NCBI GenBank assembly: GCA_937928455.1
Contig: CALFUG010000298.1
Coordinates: forward strand, 1 to 14,443
Length of the DNA stretch: 14,443 nucleotides
From: an uncultured Clostridia bacterium
GTDB taxonomy: Bacteria; Bacillota; Clostridia; Peptostreptococcales; Anaerovoracaceae
Direction of reading: 5' to 3'
This document shows, one piece after another, positions 6,271 to 13,617 of this stretch (within the stretch, counting starts at the first letter, position 1; each line of letters starts with the position of its first letter). Under the pieces are notes generated by a model, which had not been told where the DNA came from, did no database searches, and saw nothing but the letters and a program-made list of their open reading frames with translations. The position numbers and the translations under genes were made by a program.

Positions 6271-7620
6271 ATGGGAAGACTTTTTGGTACCGATGGCGTT
6301 CGAGGTATCGTCAACAGGGATTTAACGCCGGAGCTGGCCTTTAACCTGGGCAAAGCCGGCACCTATGTACTGAACAAAGAAAAAGAGCGGCCGGTGATTA
6401 TCATCGGCAAAGATACCAGGATTTCCGGGGACTTGTTGGAAGACGCCATGTCCGCCGGAATTTTGTCCATGGGGGGAAATGTGATTAAGGTGGGGGTACT
6501 TCCCACACCGGCAATTGCCTACTTGGTGCGACATCTGCATGCAGATGCCGGCGTGATGATATCCGCCTCTCATAACACCTTTGAATACAATGGCATTAAA
6601 TTTTTCAATCATGAAGGGTTTAAACTGGATGACGATTTAGAGGATGAAATCGAAGACATCATCACCCGGGACATCGATATCAACGGTCATATTACCGGGG
6701 ATAAAATCGGGCGGTGTGTGGAAGCGGATAAAAAGGCGCTGGAATATTATGTGCAATTTCTCTACTCCACCGCTCCCTTGGATTTAACCGGAAAAAAGCT
6801 GGTATTGGATTGTGCCAATGGGGCTGCCTATCAAGCGGCCAAAATGGTGTTTCAAAAAATGGGGGCAACGGTTATCGCCATGGCGGATGAGCCGGATGGC
6901 CTTAACATCAATGCCGGATGCGGATCCACCCATCCGGAAGCCCTTCAACATCGGGTGCTTCTGGAAAAAGCAAATCTGGGGTTGGCCTTTGATGGGGATG
7001 CCGACCGATTGATTGCGGTGGATGAAAAAGGTGAGTTGATTGATGGAGATAAGATGCTATGCATCTGTGCCAAGATGATGAAAGATACCGGTTGCCTCTA
7101 CGGGGATATGGTGACGGCTACGGTGATGAGCAACCTAGGCCTCCACAAGTATTTGGAATCCATCGGAGTGACCCGAGATATTACCAATGTGGGAGACCGA
7201 TATGTGCTAGAGCGCATGTTAAAAACCGGATGTCTCATCGGGGGGGAGCAGTCCGGGCATCTGATTTTCTTAAACTACACCACCACGGGGGATGGCATTT
7301 TATCGGCCTTACAGTTTATGAAAGCATTGACCTTAGATGAAAGAACCCCCAGTCAGATTGCCGGAGATATTTCGTTGTATCCTCAGGTATTGAAGAATGC
7401 GGCGATTAAAGAAGAAAACAAGCGGAAATATGAGCGGGATACGGAAATCAAGAAAGAAATCAAGCGGCTGGAGCAGTTGATGGCCGGAGAAGGCCGGGTT
7501 CTCATTCGGCCTTCGGGAACAGAACCCCTAGTACGTGTCATGATTGAGGGGAAGGATCAGAAAGAAATCACCAAGTTGGCGGAAGGCTTGGCCAGATTGG
7601 TGACCAAGCGATTCGGATAA
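6271..7620 (+). CDS. glmM: Phosphoglucosamine mutase GlmM
   Basis: 449 residues, standard length. It converts glucosamine-6-phosphate to glucosamine-1-phosphate, the second step to UDP-GlcNAc for peptidoglycan. The alpha-D-phosphohexomutase layout is clear: N-terminal GRLFGTDGVRG; the phosphoserine loop ISASHN with the catalytic serine at S100; the metal loop DGDADR at 241-246; GGEQSGH near 325-331; and the phosphate-binding RPSGTEP at 413-419. The residue after SASHN is T rather than the commoner P, a small variation. AAGGAG at 6256-6261 supports the ATG. It is the third gene of the cda operon; in Bacillus, Listeria and Lactococcus GlmM binds and inhibits CdaA, so this protein probably links precursor supply with c-di-AMP level. 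Confidence 0.97.
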   Translation: MGRLFGTDGVRGIVNRDLTPELAFNLGKAGTYVLNKEKERPVIIIGKDTRISGDLLEDAMSAGILSMGGNVIKVGVLPTPAIAYLVRHLHADAGVMISASHNTFEYNGIKFFNHEGFKLDDDLEDEIEDIITRDIDINGHITGDKIGRCVEADKKALEYYVQFLYSTAPLDLTGKKLVLDCANGAAYQAAKMVFQKMGATVIAMADEPDGLNINAGCGSTHPEALQHRVLLEKANLGLAFDGDADRLIAVDEKGELIDGDKMLCICAKMMKDTGCLYGDMVTATVMSNLGLHKYLESIGVTRDITNVGDRYVLERMLKTGCLIGGEQSGHLIFLNYTTTGDGILSALQFMKALTLDERTPSQIAGDISLYPQVLKNAAIKEENKRKYERDTEIKKEIKRLEQLMAGEGRVLIRPSGTEPLVRVMIEGKDQKEITKLAEGLARLVTKRFG

Positions 7621-7630
7621 GGAGACAGGT

Positions 7631-9460
7631 ATGTGTGGAATAGTCGGTTATGTAGGAGATGGGGATGCCCAAAGCGTCATCATCGATGGATTAAAAAAAC
7701 TGGAATATAGAGGGTACGATTCGGCGGGCATTGCTCTTTGCACCCAGGATGGACTACAGGTGCGAAAGGCAGTGGGCCGGATTGCCAACCTGGAGGAGAT
7801 ACTGGATAAGGAAGCGCTGTTTGCCCACACGGGAATCGGCCATACCAGATGGGCGACCCATGGTGCGCCTTCGGATGTCAACGCCCATCCTCACTGCAAT
7901 ATGGGGTGTACGGTGGCAGTGGTTCATAATGGAATCATTGAAAATTATGTGGAGCTCCGAGAATGGCTGACCAAGGATTATGGGGTGGTTTTCAAAAGCG
8001 ATACGGATAGCGAAGTCATTGCCCATTTGGTGAGCGTATACTATGATGGAGACTTGGAAGATGCGGTGTTTAAAACCATTGAAAAAATGAGAGGCGCATT
8101 TTCTGTGGGGGTGGTTTGTGCCCAAGAGCCGGACAAAATCGTGGCATTTCGAAGAGATGCCCCCCTGATTGCAGGACTGGGAAAAGCGGCTAATTTTATC
8201 GCATCGGATATTCCGGCACTACTAAAATATGTTCGAGAAATATACTTGATTGAGAACAATGAGATGGTGGTTCTCACCAAGGACCAAGTGAAGATATATA
8301 ATCAAGACCGAGAAGAAATCCAACGGGATGTATTTCATGTGACTTGGGATGCAGATGCCGCCGAGAAGGAAGGCTATGATCATTTCATGCGGAAGGAAAT
8401 CCATGAACAGCCCAAGGGGCTACATGAAACCTTGCACCGCCGTTTGAATGAAAAGGATGAAATCAATTTGGATGGCATCCAAATGACCAAAGAGGACATT
8501 TTAAAATTCAACAAGGTATACATCGTGGCATGTGGAACGGCTTACCATGCGGGGTTGGTGGGAAAGTCCGCCATTGAGCAAATGGCCAAAATCCCCGTAG
8601 AGGTGGAGGTGGCCAGTGAGTTTCGTTATCGGGACCCCTTTGTGGATGAAAATACACTATTCATCGGAATCAGCCAGTCTGGAGAGACACTGGATACCCT
8701 GGCGGCCTTGCGGGAAGCCAAAAACAAAGGTGCCCGGGTGCTATCGGTAGTCAATGTGGTGGGCAGTTCCGTGGCGCGAGAGTCGGATGATGTGTTCTAC
8801 ACTTGGGCCGGACCGGAGATTGCGGTGGCATCCACCAAGGCCTATACCACCCAGTTGATGTGCATGTATCTGATTGCCCTCTATATGGGACGTACCAAGG
8901 GCACCATTGATGATGCATATTACCATCATTTCATACAGGAGTTGAAAGAAATCCCCGGAAAGCTGACAGAGCTTCTGAAAAGGGAAGAAGATTTTCAGGA
9001 AATTGCCCGAAGTATCTATCGTAAGGAGCAAGTATTTTTTATCGGGAGAGGTCCGGACGTAGGGGTATCCTATGAAGGTTCCTTGAAGCTAAAAGAAATC
9101 TCCTACATCAATTCCTTCGCCATTGCGGCCGGGGAGTTGAAGCATGGCACCATCGCCTTAATCGAGCAGGGTACTCTGGTCATTGCTCTGGCTACGCAAG
9201 AGAGACTGTATGAAAAAATGCTCTCCAACATTCAAGAAGTGAAGGCCAGGGGAGCATATGTACTGGGATTGGCCAAGGAAAACAATTCCGGGATTGAAAA
9301 GCAAGCGGATCAGATGATGTGGATACCCGATTGCATGGATGAGATTACCCCCTTGTTATCGGTGGTTCCCTTACAACTGTTGGCCTACTATATTGCCAAA
9401 GAACGGGGATGCGATATCGACAAGCCCAAGAATTTGGCCAAGAGCGTTACGGTAGAGTAG
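7631..9460 (+). CDS. glmS: Glutamine--fructose-6-phosphate aminotransferase (isomerizing) GlmS
   Basis: 609 residues, standard length. It makes glucosamine-6-phosphate from fructose-6-phosphate and glutamine, the entry step of amino-sugar synthesis and the substrate source for GlmM just upstream. The N-terminal glutaminase domain (about 1-220) starts MCGIVGYVG, so C2 becomes the N-terminal nucleophile after Met removal; GHTRWATHG and the VVHNGIIENY loop are also there. Two SIS sugar-binding domains follow, with the CGTAYHAG and SQSGET (348-353) loops, then GRGPDVGVSYEGSLKLKE. The C-terminus DKPKNLAKSVTVE is canonical, with the active-site lysine at K604. The ATG follows GGAG (7621-7624) and lies only 10 bp after the glmM stop. 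That leaves no room for a glmS ribozyme, so feedback by self-cleaving leader RNA is not expected here. Confidence 0.97.
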   Translation: MCGIVGYVGDGDAQSVIIDGLKKLEYRGYDSAGIALCTQDGLQVRKAVGRIANLEEILDKEALFAHTGIGHTRWATHGAPSDVNAHPHCNMGCTVAVVHNGIIENYVELREWLTKDYGVVFKSDTDSEVIAHLVSVYYDGDLEDAVFKTIEKMRGAFSVGVVCAQEPDKIVAFRRDAPLIAGLGKAANFIASDIPALLKYVREIYLIENNEMVVLTKDQVKIYNQDREEIQRDVFHVTWDADAAEKEGYDHFMRKEIHEQPKGLHETLHRRLNEKDEINLDGIQMTKEDILKFNKVYIVACGTAYHAGLVGKSAIEQMAKIPVEVEVASEFRYRDPFVDENTLFIGISQSGETLDTLAALREAKNKGARVLSVVNVVGSSVARESDDVFYTWAGPEIAVASTKAYTTQLMCMYLIALYMGRTKGTIDDAYYHHFIQELKEIPGKLTELLKREEDFQEIARSIYRKEQVFFIGRGPDVGVSYEGSLKLKEISYINSFAIAAGELKHGTIALIEQGTLVIALATQERLYEKMLSNIQEVKARGAYVLGLAKENNSGIEKQADQMMWIPDCMDEITPLLSVVPLQLLAYYIAKERGCDIDKPKNLAKSVTVE

Positions 9461-9501
9461 AAAATATACTGCAAGAAACCCAGAAAGGAATATCCGAAAA
9501 T

Positions 9502-10752
9502 ATGAAGCCATATGAAATCAGAGATATTGGACTCGCCGCCAAAGGACATCAAAAAATCCAATGGGTGAAGGAACACATGCCCTTGTTGTCCGGGTTTGAG
9601 GAGGAGTTTGAACAAACCAAACCGTTAGAAGGGGTACGCATTTCTTTGTCCGTTCATTTGGAGGCCAAAACCGCCTACTTGTGCAAGGTGTTGGCAAAGG
9701 GGGGCGCCCAGATGGCGGTAACCGGCAGCAATGTGTTGTCCACACAAGACGATATTGCCGCTGCTTTGGCCGAGGAAGGGATGCGAGTCTATGCGTACCA
9801 CGGAGCCCGACCGGACGAATATGATCGACATATCGAAATGACCTTGGAGCATAAACCCCATATCATCATCGATGATGGGGGCGATCTGGTGGGAATGATT
9901 CATGGCAGCCGACCGGACCTGGGAGAAGAAGTTTGGGGGGGCTGTGAAGAAACCACTACAGGGGTCATTCGACTGAAAGCCATGGAGCGGGAAGGGATTC
10001 TCAAGTTCCCTATGGTGGCCGTAAACGATGCCAAGTGCAAGCATCTTTTTGACAACCGGTATGGCACGGGACAGTCGGTTTGGACCAGTATTATGAATAA
10101 TACCAATTTGATTATTGCCGGAAAAACAGTGGTGGTGGCCGGGTATGGATGGTGTTCCAAGGGAATAGCCATGCGAGGAGCGGCATTGGGTGCCCAGATT
10201 ATTGTGACGGAAATCGACGCGGTAAAGGCCATGGAAGCGCGTATGGATGGCCATCAAGTAATGACCATGGAAGAAGCCGCGCCTCTGGGGGATATATTTA
10301 TTACCGCCACCGGGTGTAAGGATACCATTACCATGGAACACATGTTAACCATGAAGGATGGAGCCATTCTTTCCAATGCGGGACACTTTAATGTGGAGAT
10401 TGCCATGGCGGCTTTGGAACAGGAAGCCTTGGATAAACGGGAAGCCCGAAACAATATCCTAGGGTATCAATTAACCAATGATAAATGGGTCTACGTGATT
10501 GGGGATGGTCGGCTGGTGAATATTGCCGCCGGAGACGGGCATCCGGCAGAAATTATGGACCTCAGCTTTGCGGTTCAAATTTTGTCCGCACTATATATCA
10601 AGAATCACTACCAGGAAATCGGCACCCAGGTGGTGGATGTATCCCAGGACATCGATCAATTGGTATCGAAGCGAATTCTGCAAGCATGGGGAGTGTCCAT
10701 TGATACCTTGACTCCCGATCAAGAGAAGTATTTAAATAGCTGGGAGGTATAG
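9502..10752 (+). CDS. ahcY: S-adenosylhomocysteine hydrolase, short (Thermotoga/archaeal-like) form
   Basis: 416 residues. It would split S-adenosylhomocysteine, the by-product of methyltransferases, into adenosine and homocysteine using bound NAD. Visible motifs: SVHLEAKTA (50-58), DDGGD (124-128), EETTTG (149-154), NDAKCKHLFDN (175-185) with K180, D184 and N185 at catalytic positions, the NAD-binding loop AGYGWCSKG (213-221), GHFNVEI (294-300), and GDGHPAEIMDLSFA (344-357). It has YGTGQS where the longer eukaryotic and proteobacterial enzymes have YGC, and it lacks their C-terminal Lys-Tyr tail, as in short Thermotoga and archaeal enzymes. Action on S-inosylhomocysteine, reported for an archaeal relative, cannot be excluded. 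The start is ATG 9502 with AGAAAGGA upstream; an in-frame ATG at 9409 lies inside glmS. The gap from glmS is 41 bp with no promoter seen. Confidence 0.92.
   Translation: MKPYEIRDIGLAAKGHQKIQWVKEHMPLLSGFEEEFEQTKPLEGVRISLSVHLEAKTAYLCKVLAKGGAQMAVTGSNVLSTQDDIAAALAEEGMRVYAYHGARPDEYDRHIEMTLEHKPHIIIDDGGDLVGMIHGSRPDLGEEVWGGCEETTTGVIRLKAMEREGILKFPMVAVNDAKCKHLFDNRYGTGQSVWTSIMNNTNLIIAGKTVVVAGYGWCSKGIAMRGAALGAQIIVTEIDAVKAMEARMDGHQVMTMEEAAPLGDIFITATGCKDTITMEHMLTMKDGAILSNAGHFNVEIAMAALEQEALDKREARNNILGYQLTNDKWVYVIGDGRLVNIAAGDGHPAEIMDLSFAVQILSALYIKNHYQEIGTQVVDVSQDIDQLVSKRILQAWGVSIDTLTPDQEKYLNSWEV
10742..10747 (+). promoter_or_regulatory. Ribosome binding site supporting a TTG start
   Basis: GGGAGG lies within the last codons of the upstream gene, eight bases before TTG 10756. 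No ATG or GTG start is available near it, so a TTG start for the aminotransferase is well supported. Confidence 0.8.
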
Positions 10753-10755
10753 GAA

Positions 10756-11943
10756 TTGAAATACGCAGATCGTATTCTTCGTTTGGAGGATCGTTCTTTA
10801 CTGGAGGCCTTTGAGCTTCCTGTGGAGGATCACTATATATCTTTTTCCGGCGGTTTTCCTTCGCCGGAAACCTATCCGGTAGAGGCGATTTCCCAGGCCT
10901 TTCTGGGTGCCATTAGCGAGGCGGGCCCCCAGGCTTTTGCCTATGCCAGCACCAGTGGATTGCCTTCTCTTCGGAAAAAAATTCTGGATCGGATGGAGGC
11001 CAAATGGGGTGTCCATTATGATATGGATGAAATCATTATCACCAGCGGTTCTCAGCAGGGCCTGGATATGAGTGGCATGTTGTTTGTGAATAAAGGGGAC
11101 GTGATTCTTTTTGAAACACCTTCCTATTTGGGGGCGGTCAATGCACTGCGGGCCTATGAAGCGGAGCTGGTAGGCGTTCCCACAGACCATGATGGCATAG
11201 AAATCGATGCACTGAAGGACTGCTTGGAGCAGTATGGAGAACGGGTGAAAATGATTTACGTGATTCCGGACTACCAAAATCCCACCGGTCGCAGCTGGTC
11301 TCCCAAGAGGCGGGAAGATTTCATGAAACTGATGGCCCACTATGAGGTGCCGGTGATTGAGGACGGCGCGTATTCCGAGCTGTCCTTTGAAAAAGAACCC
11401 ATGAAGCCTCTTTGTGCCTATGACTCCAAAGGACAGGTGGTGTATGTAGGCACCTTTTCCAAAACCTTTTGTCCCGGTCTTCGGGTGGCTTGGCTTTGCG
11501 CCCATAAGGATATTATGGAAAAGTATCTGGTGCTGAAAAATGCATCGGATTTGGCATCTTCCACCATTGGCCAGTATCAGATGGCGTATTATATGGAGCA
11601 TTTCGACATGGACAAGCATATCGAAGATATTTCTCTGTTGTACAAGCATCGAAGAAATGTGATGGCGGATGCCATTGACCAGTATTTTCCGGAGGAAGTG
11701 AATTATGTGCTTCCCAAGGGGGGTCTGTTTATATGGGCGGAGTTGCCGGAAGGAAAAGATACCCGGGAGCTGTTGAGGCGAGCCATTGAAAAGAATGTCA
11801 CCTTCATCCCCGGCTCTTCGTTCTACCCGGGAGACAAGCGGTATCACGAAATGAGACTGAACTTCTCCAATATGGCGGACGAAGATACGGTGGAAGGTAT
11901 TCAAATCTTAGGAGCGTTGATTAAGGAATATTTGGCAGAGTAG
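10756..11943 (+). CDS. PLP-dependent aminotransferase, fold type I (LysN/2-aminoadipate transaminase-like)
   Basis: 395 residues beginning with TTG, chosen for the GGGAGG box eight bases upstream and for the alignable N-terminus. The protein resembles the MocR-like/2-aminoadipate group of class I/II aminotransferases: FSGGFPSPETYP (30-41), Y-A-S-T-S-G-L-P-S-L-R (63-73) of the substrate pocket, TSGSQQGLD (97-104) for phosphate and ring binding, PDYQNPTG (171-178), IEDGAYSEL (201-209) with the PLP-ring aspartate, the Schiff-base lysine K236 in GTFSKTFCPGLR, and an R near the C-terminus in M-R-L-N-F-S. No N-terminal DNA-binding domain is present. It belongs in the cytoplasm. The substrate cannot be read from sequence: 2-oxoglutarate/glutamate is the usual partner, and the amino acid could be aromatic, branched-chain or aminoadipate. 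It is 3 bp after ahcY and 14 bp before gltX, so co-transcribed. Confidence 0.9.
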   Translation: MKYADRILRLEDRSLLEAFELPVEDHYISFSGGFPSPETYPVEAISQAFLGAISEAGPQAFAYASTSGLPSLRKKILDRMEAKWGVHYDMDEIIITSGSQQGLDMSGMLFVNKGDVILFETPSYLGAVNALRAYEAELVGVPTDHDGIEIDALKDCLEQYGERVKMIYVIPDYQNPTGRSWSPKRREDFMKLMAHYEVPVIEDGAYSELSFEKEPMKPLCAYDSKGQVVYVGTFSKTFCPGLRVAWLCAHKDIMEKYLVLKNASDLASSTIGQYQMAYYMEHFDMDKHIEDISLLYKHRRNVMADAIDQYFPEEVNYVLPKGGLFIWAELPEGKDTRELLRRAIEKNVTFIPGSSFYPGDKRYHEMRLNFSNMADEDTVEGIQILGALIKEYLAE

Positions 11944-11957
11944 AACAAGGGGGCAAT

Positions 11958-13616
11958 ATGGACCATCAAAAGCTAGCGGAACGGCTATTTTCAGAAATCG
12001 AAAGAGCACCGGAAGAGTATGAGAGGGTGTACCCTCTCAGAAATTTGTCGGAGAATGCTCGTGTGACGAGATTGGGGCCCAGCCCAACGGGATTTATCCA
12101 CTTGGGGAATCTCTACGGGGCTTTTGCCGATGAACGTTTGGCGAAACAAAGCGGCGGACGTTTTTTCCTCCGAATTGAAGATACGGATGATAAGCGGTAT
12201 GTGGAAGGTGCCACGGAAATTCTCTTGAACTCACTGGAGCACTTTGGCATTCACTTCGATGAAGGCGCCACGAAAGACGGGGAAGTGGGAGAATACGGGC
12301 CTTATTATCAAAGTGGGCGGAAGGAAATTTATCAGTGCTTTGCTAAAAGTTTGGTGCAGCGAGGACTGGCCTATCCATGTTTTCTTTCCGAAGAGGAAAT
12401 CGGGGCGATACGTAGCCAACAGGAGGCGGATAAGCACAATCCCGGCATCTATGGAATATGGGCCAAGTGGCGAGATGCCCCTTTCCCGGAGATAGAGAAG
12501 AACCTGGAGGAGGGACAGCCCTATGTGATCCGACTTCGTTCCGGGGGAGACTGGGAAAATCCCACCACCATCACGGTGGAGGATGGGATTCGGGGGCCTT
12601 TGGAAATGCCGGAAAATGTACAGGATGTAGTGTTGTTAAAGACCAATGGTATGCCCACCTATCACTTTGCCCATGTGGTAGACGACCACCTGATGCGCAC
12701 TACCCATGTGGTTCGAGGGGCGGAGTGGCTGGCAAGTTTGCCCATCCATGTAGAATTGTTTGAAGTGATGGGATGGGAGAAACCCATATTTTGCCACACA
12801 GCCCAGCTGATGAAGCTGGACGAAAATGGCAACAAGCGAAAGCTTTCTAAGCGGTTGGACCCGGAGTTGTCTCTGGCGTATTACCGGCAGGAAGGATACC
12901 ATCCCAAAGCCGTTCGGGAATATTTAATGACCCTTCTAAACTCCAACTTTGAAGAGTGGAGAATGGCCCATCCGGATGTTGCGTTGGAGGAATTCCCCTT
13001 TTCCTTAGAGAAGATGAAAAGTGGAGATGCGCTGTTTGACTTGAATAAACTGAAGGACATTTCAAAGGACGTTCTCCTGGGAGAATCCTCCCTGGAGCTC
13101 TACTATTTCCTCCGGGATTGGGCTTATGAAAATATGCCGGAGGTGTATCCTTGGTTTGAAGGAGATGAGGCCTACATTACAGCCATCCTGGACCTGGGAA
13201 GAACGGGGGATAAACCTCGAAAAGACTTGATTTATGGACGGCAAATGGTGGAATTTATCGGTTACTTCTTCGATGATTTTTTCAGGGTGGTAGATGATCT
13301 TCCGGAAAATGTGAGGGAAGAGGACGTGAAGCCCATTTTGGACAAATATATGGAAAGTTACTACCATGGAGATGATCAGGAGACCTGGTTTTCTAAGATT
13401 CGCACATTGGGCGAGGAATTGAATTATGCCGCAAGACCCAAGGATTACAAGAAGCAGCCGGATCAGTACAAGGGCCATGTGGGAGATGTGAGTACGGTAA
13501 TCCGGTTGGCACTGGTGGGAAGATCTCAATCCCCGGACCTATGGGAAATTCAACAAATATTGGGAGAGGAACGAACCCGGCAACGAATTCGTTCTTTCTT
13601 GAAAACAAGAGGATAA
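11958..13616 (+). CDS. gltX: Glutamate--tRNA ligase (long clostridial type)
   Basis: 552 residues, longer than the 470-500 of ordinary bacterial GltX. It charges tRNA-Glu, and possibly tRNA-Gln if the enzyme is non-discriminating. About 36 extra N-terminal residues with the pattern YERVYPLRNL precede the Rossmann fold. The class I signatures are PSPTGFIHLG (41-50), with HLGN as the HIGH motif, FFLRIEDTD, and KLSKR (295-299) as the KMSKS loop. The C-terminal half (about 330-552) is the anticodon-binding helical region, ending DVSTVIRLALVGRSQSPDLWEIQQILG, typical of this class of enzyme. The ATG follows AAGGGGG at 11946-11952. The 14-bp upstream gap leaves no room for a T-box or separate promoter. 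Similar long GltX proteins are known in Clostridia. A glutaminyl-tRNA synthetase is a less likely reading. Confidence 0.93.
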   Translation: MDHQKLAERLFSEIERAPEEYERVYPLRNLSENARVTRLGPSPTGFIHLGNLYGAFADERLAKQSGGRFFLRIEDTDDKRYVEGATEILLNSLEHFGIHFDEGATKDGEVGEYGPYYQSGRKEIYQCFAKSLVQRGLAYPCFLSEEEIGAIRSQQEADKHNPGIYGIWAKWRDAPFPEIEKNLEEGQPYVIRLRSGGDWENPTTITVEDGIRGPLEMPENVQDVVLLKTNGMPTYHFAHVVDDHLMRTTHVVRGAEWLASLPIHVELFEVMGWEKPIFCHTAQLMKLDENGNKRKLSKRLDPELSLAYYRQEGYHPKAVREYLMTLLNSNFEEWRMAHPDVALEEFPFSLEKMKSGDALFDLNKLKDISKDVLLGESSLELYYFLRDWAYENMPEVYPWFEGDEAYITAILDLGRTGDKPRKDLIYGRQMVEFIGYFFDDFFRVVDDLPENVREEDVKPILDKYMESYYHGDDQETWFSKIRTLGEELNYAARPKDYKKQPDQYKGHVGDVSTVIRLALVGRSQSPDLWEIQQILGEERTRQRIRSFLKTRG

Positions 13617-13617
13617 A

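Noticed and set aside
9409..9501. Upstream ATG for the SAH hydrolase (would add 31 residues)
   Set aside because: It lies in the glmS coding end; the added residues do not belong to the family, and ATG 9502 begins the conserved MKPYEIRDI segment.
10798..11904. Long antisense open frame opposite the aminotransferase gene
   Set aside because: The + strand encodes a complete aminotransferase with all catalytic motifs; the antisense translation has no family motifs and is a shadow of the codon pattern. The other antisense frames were rejected likewise.
11944..11957. T-box or promoter before gltX
   Set aside because: The gap is only 14 bases and is filled by the ribosome binding site.
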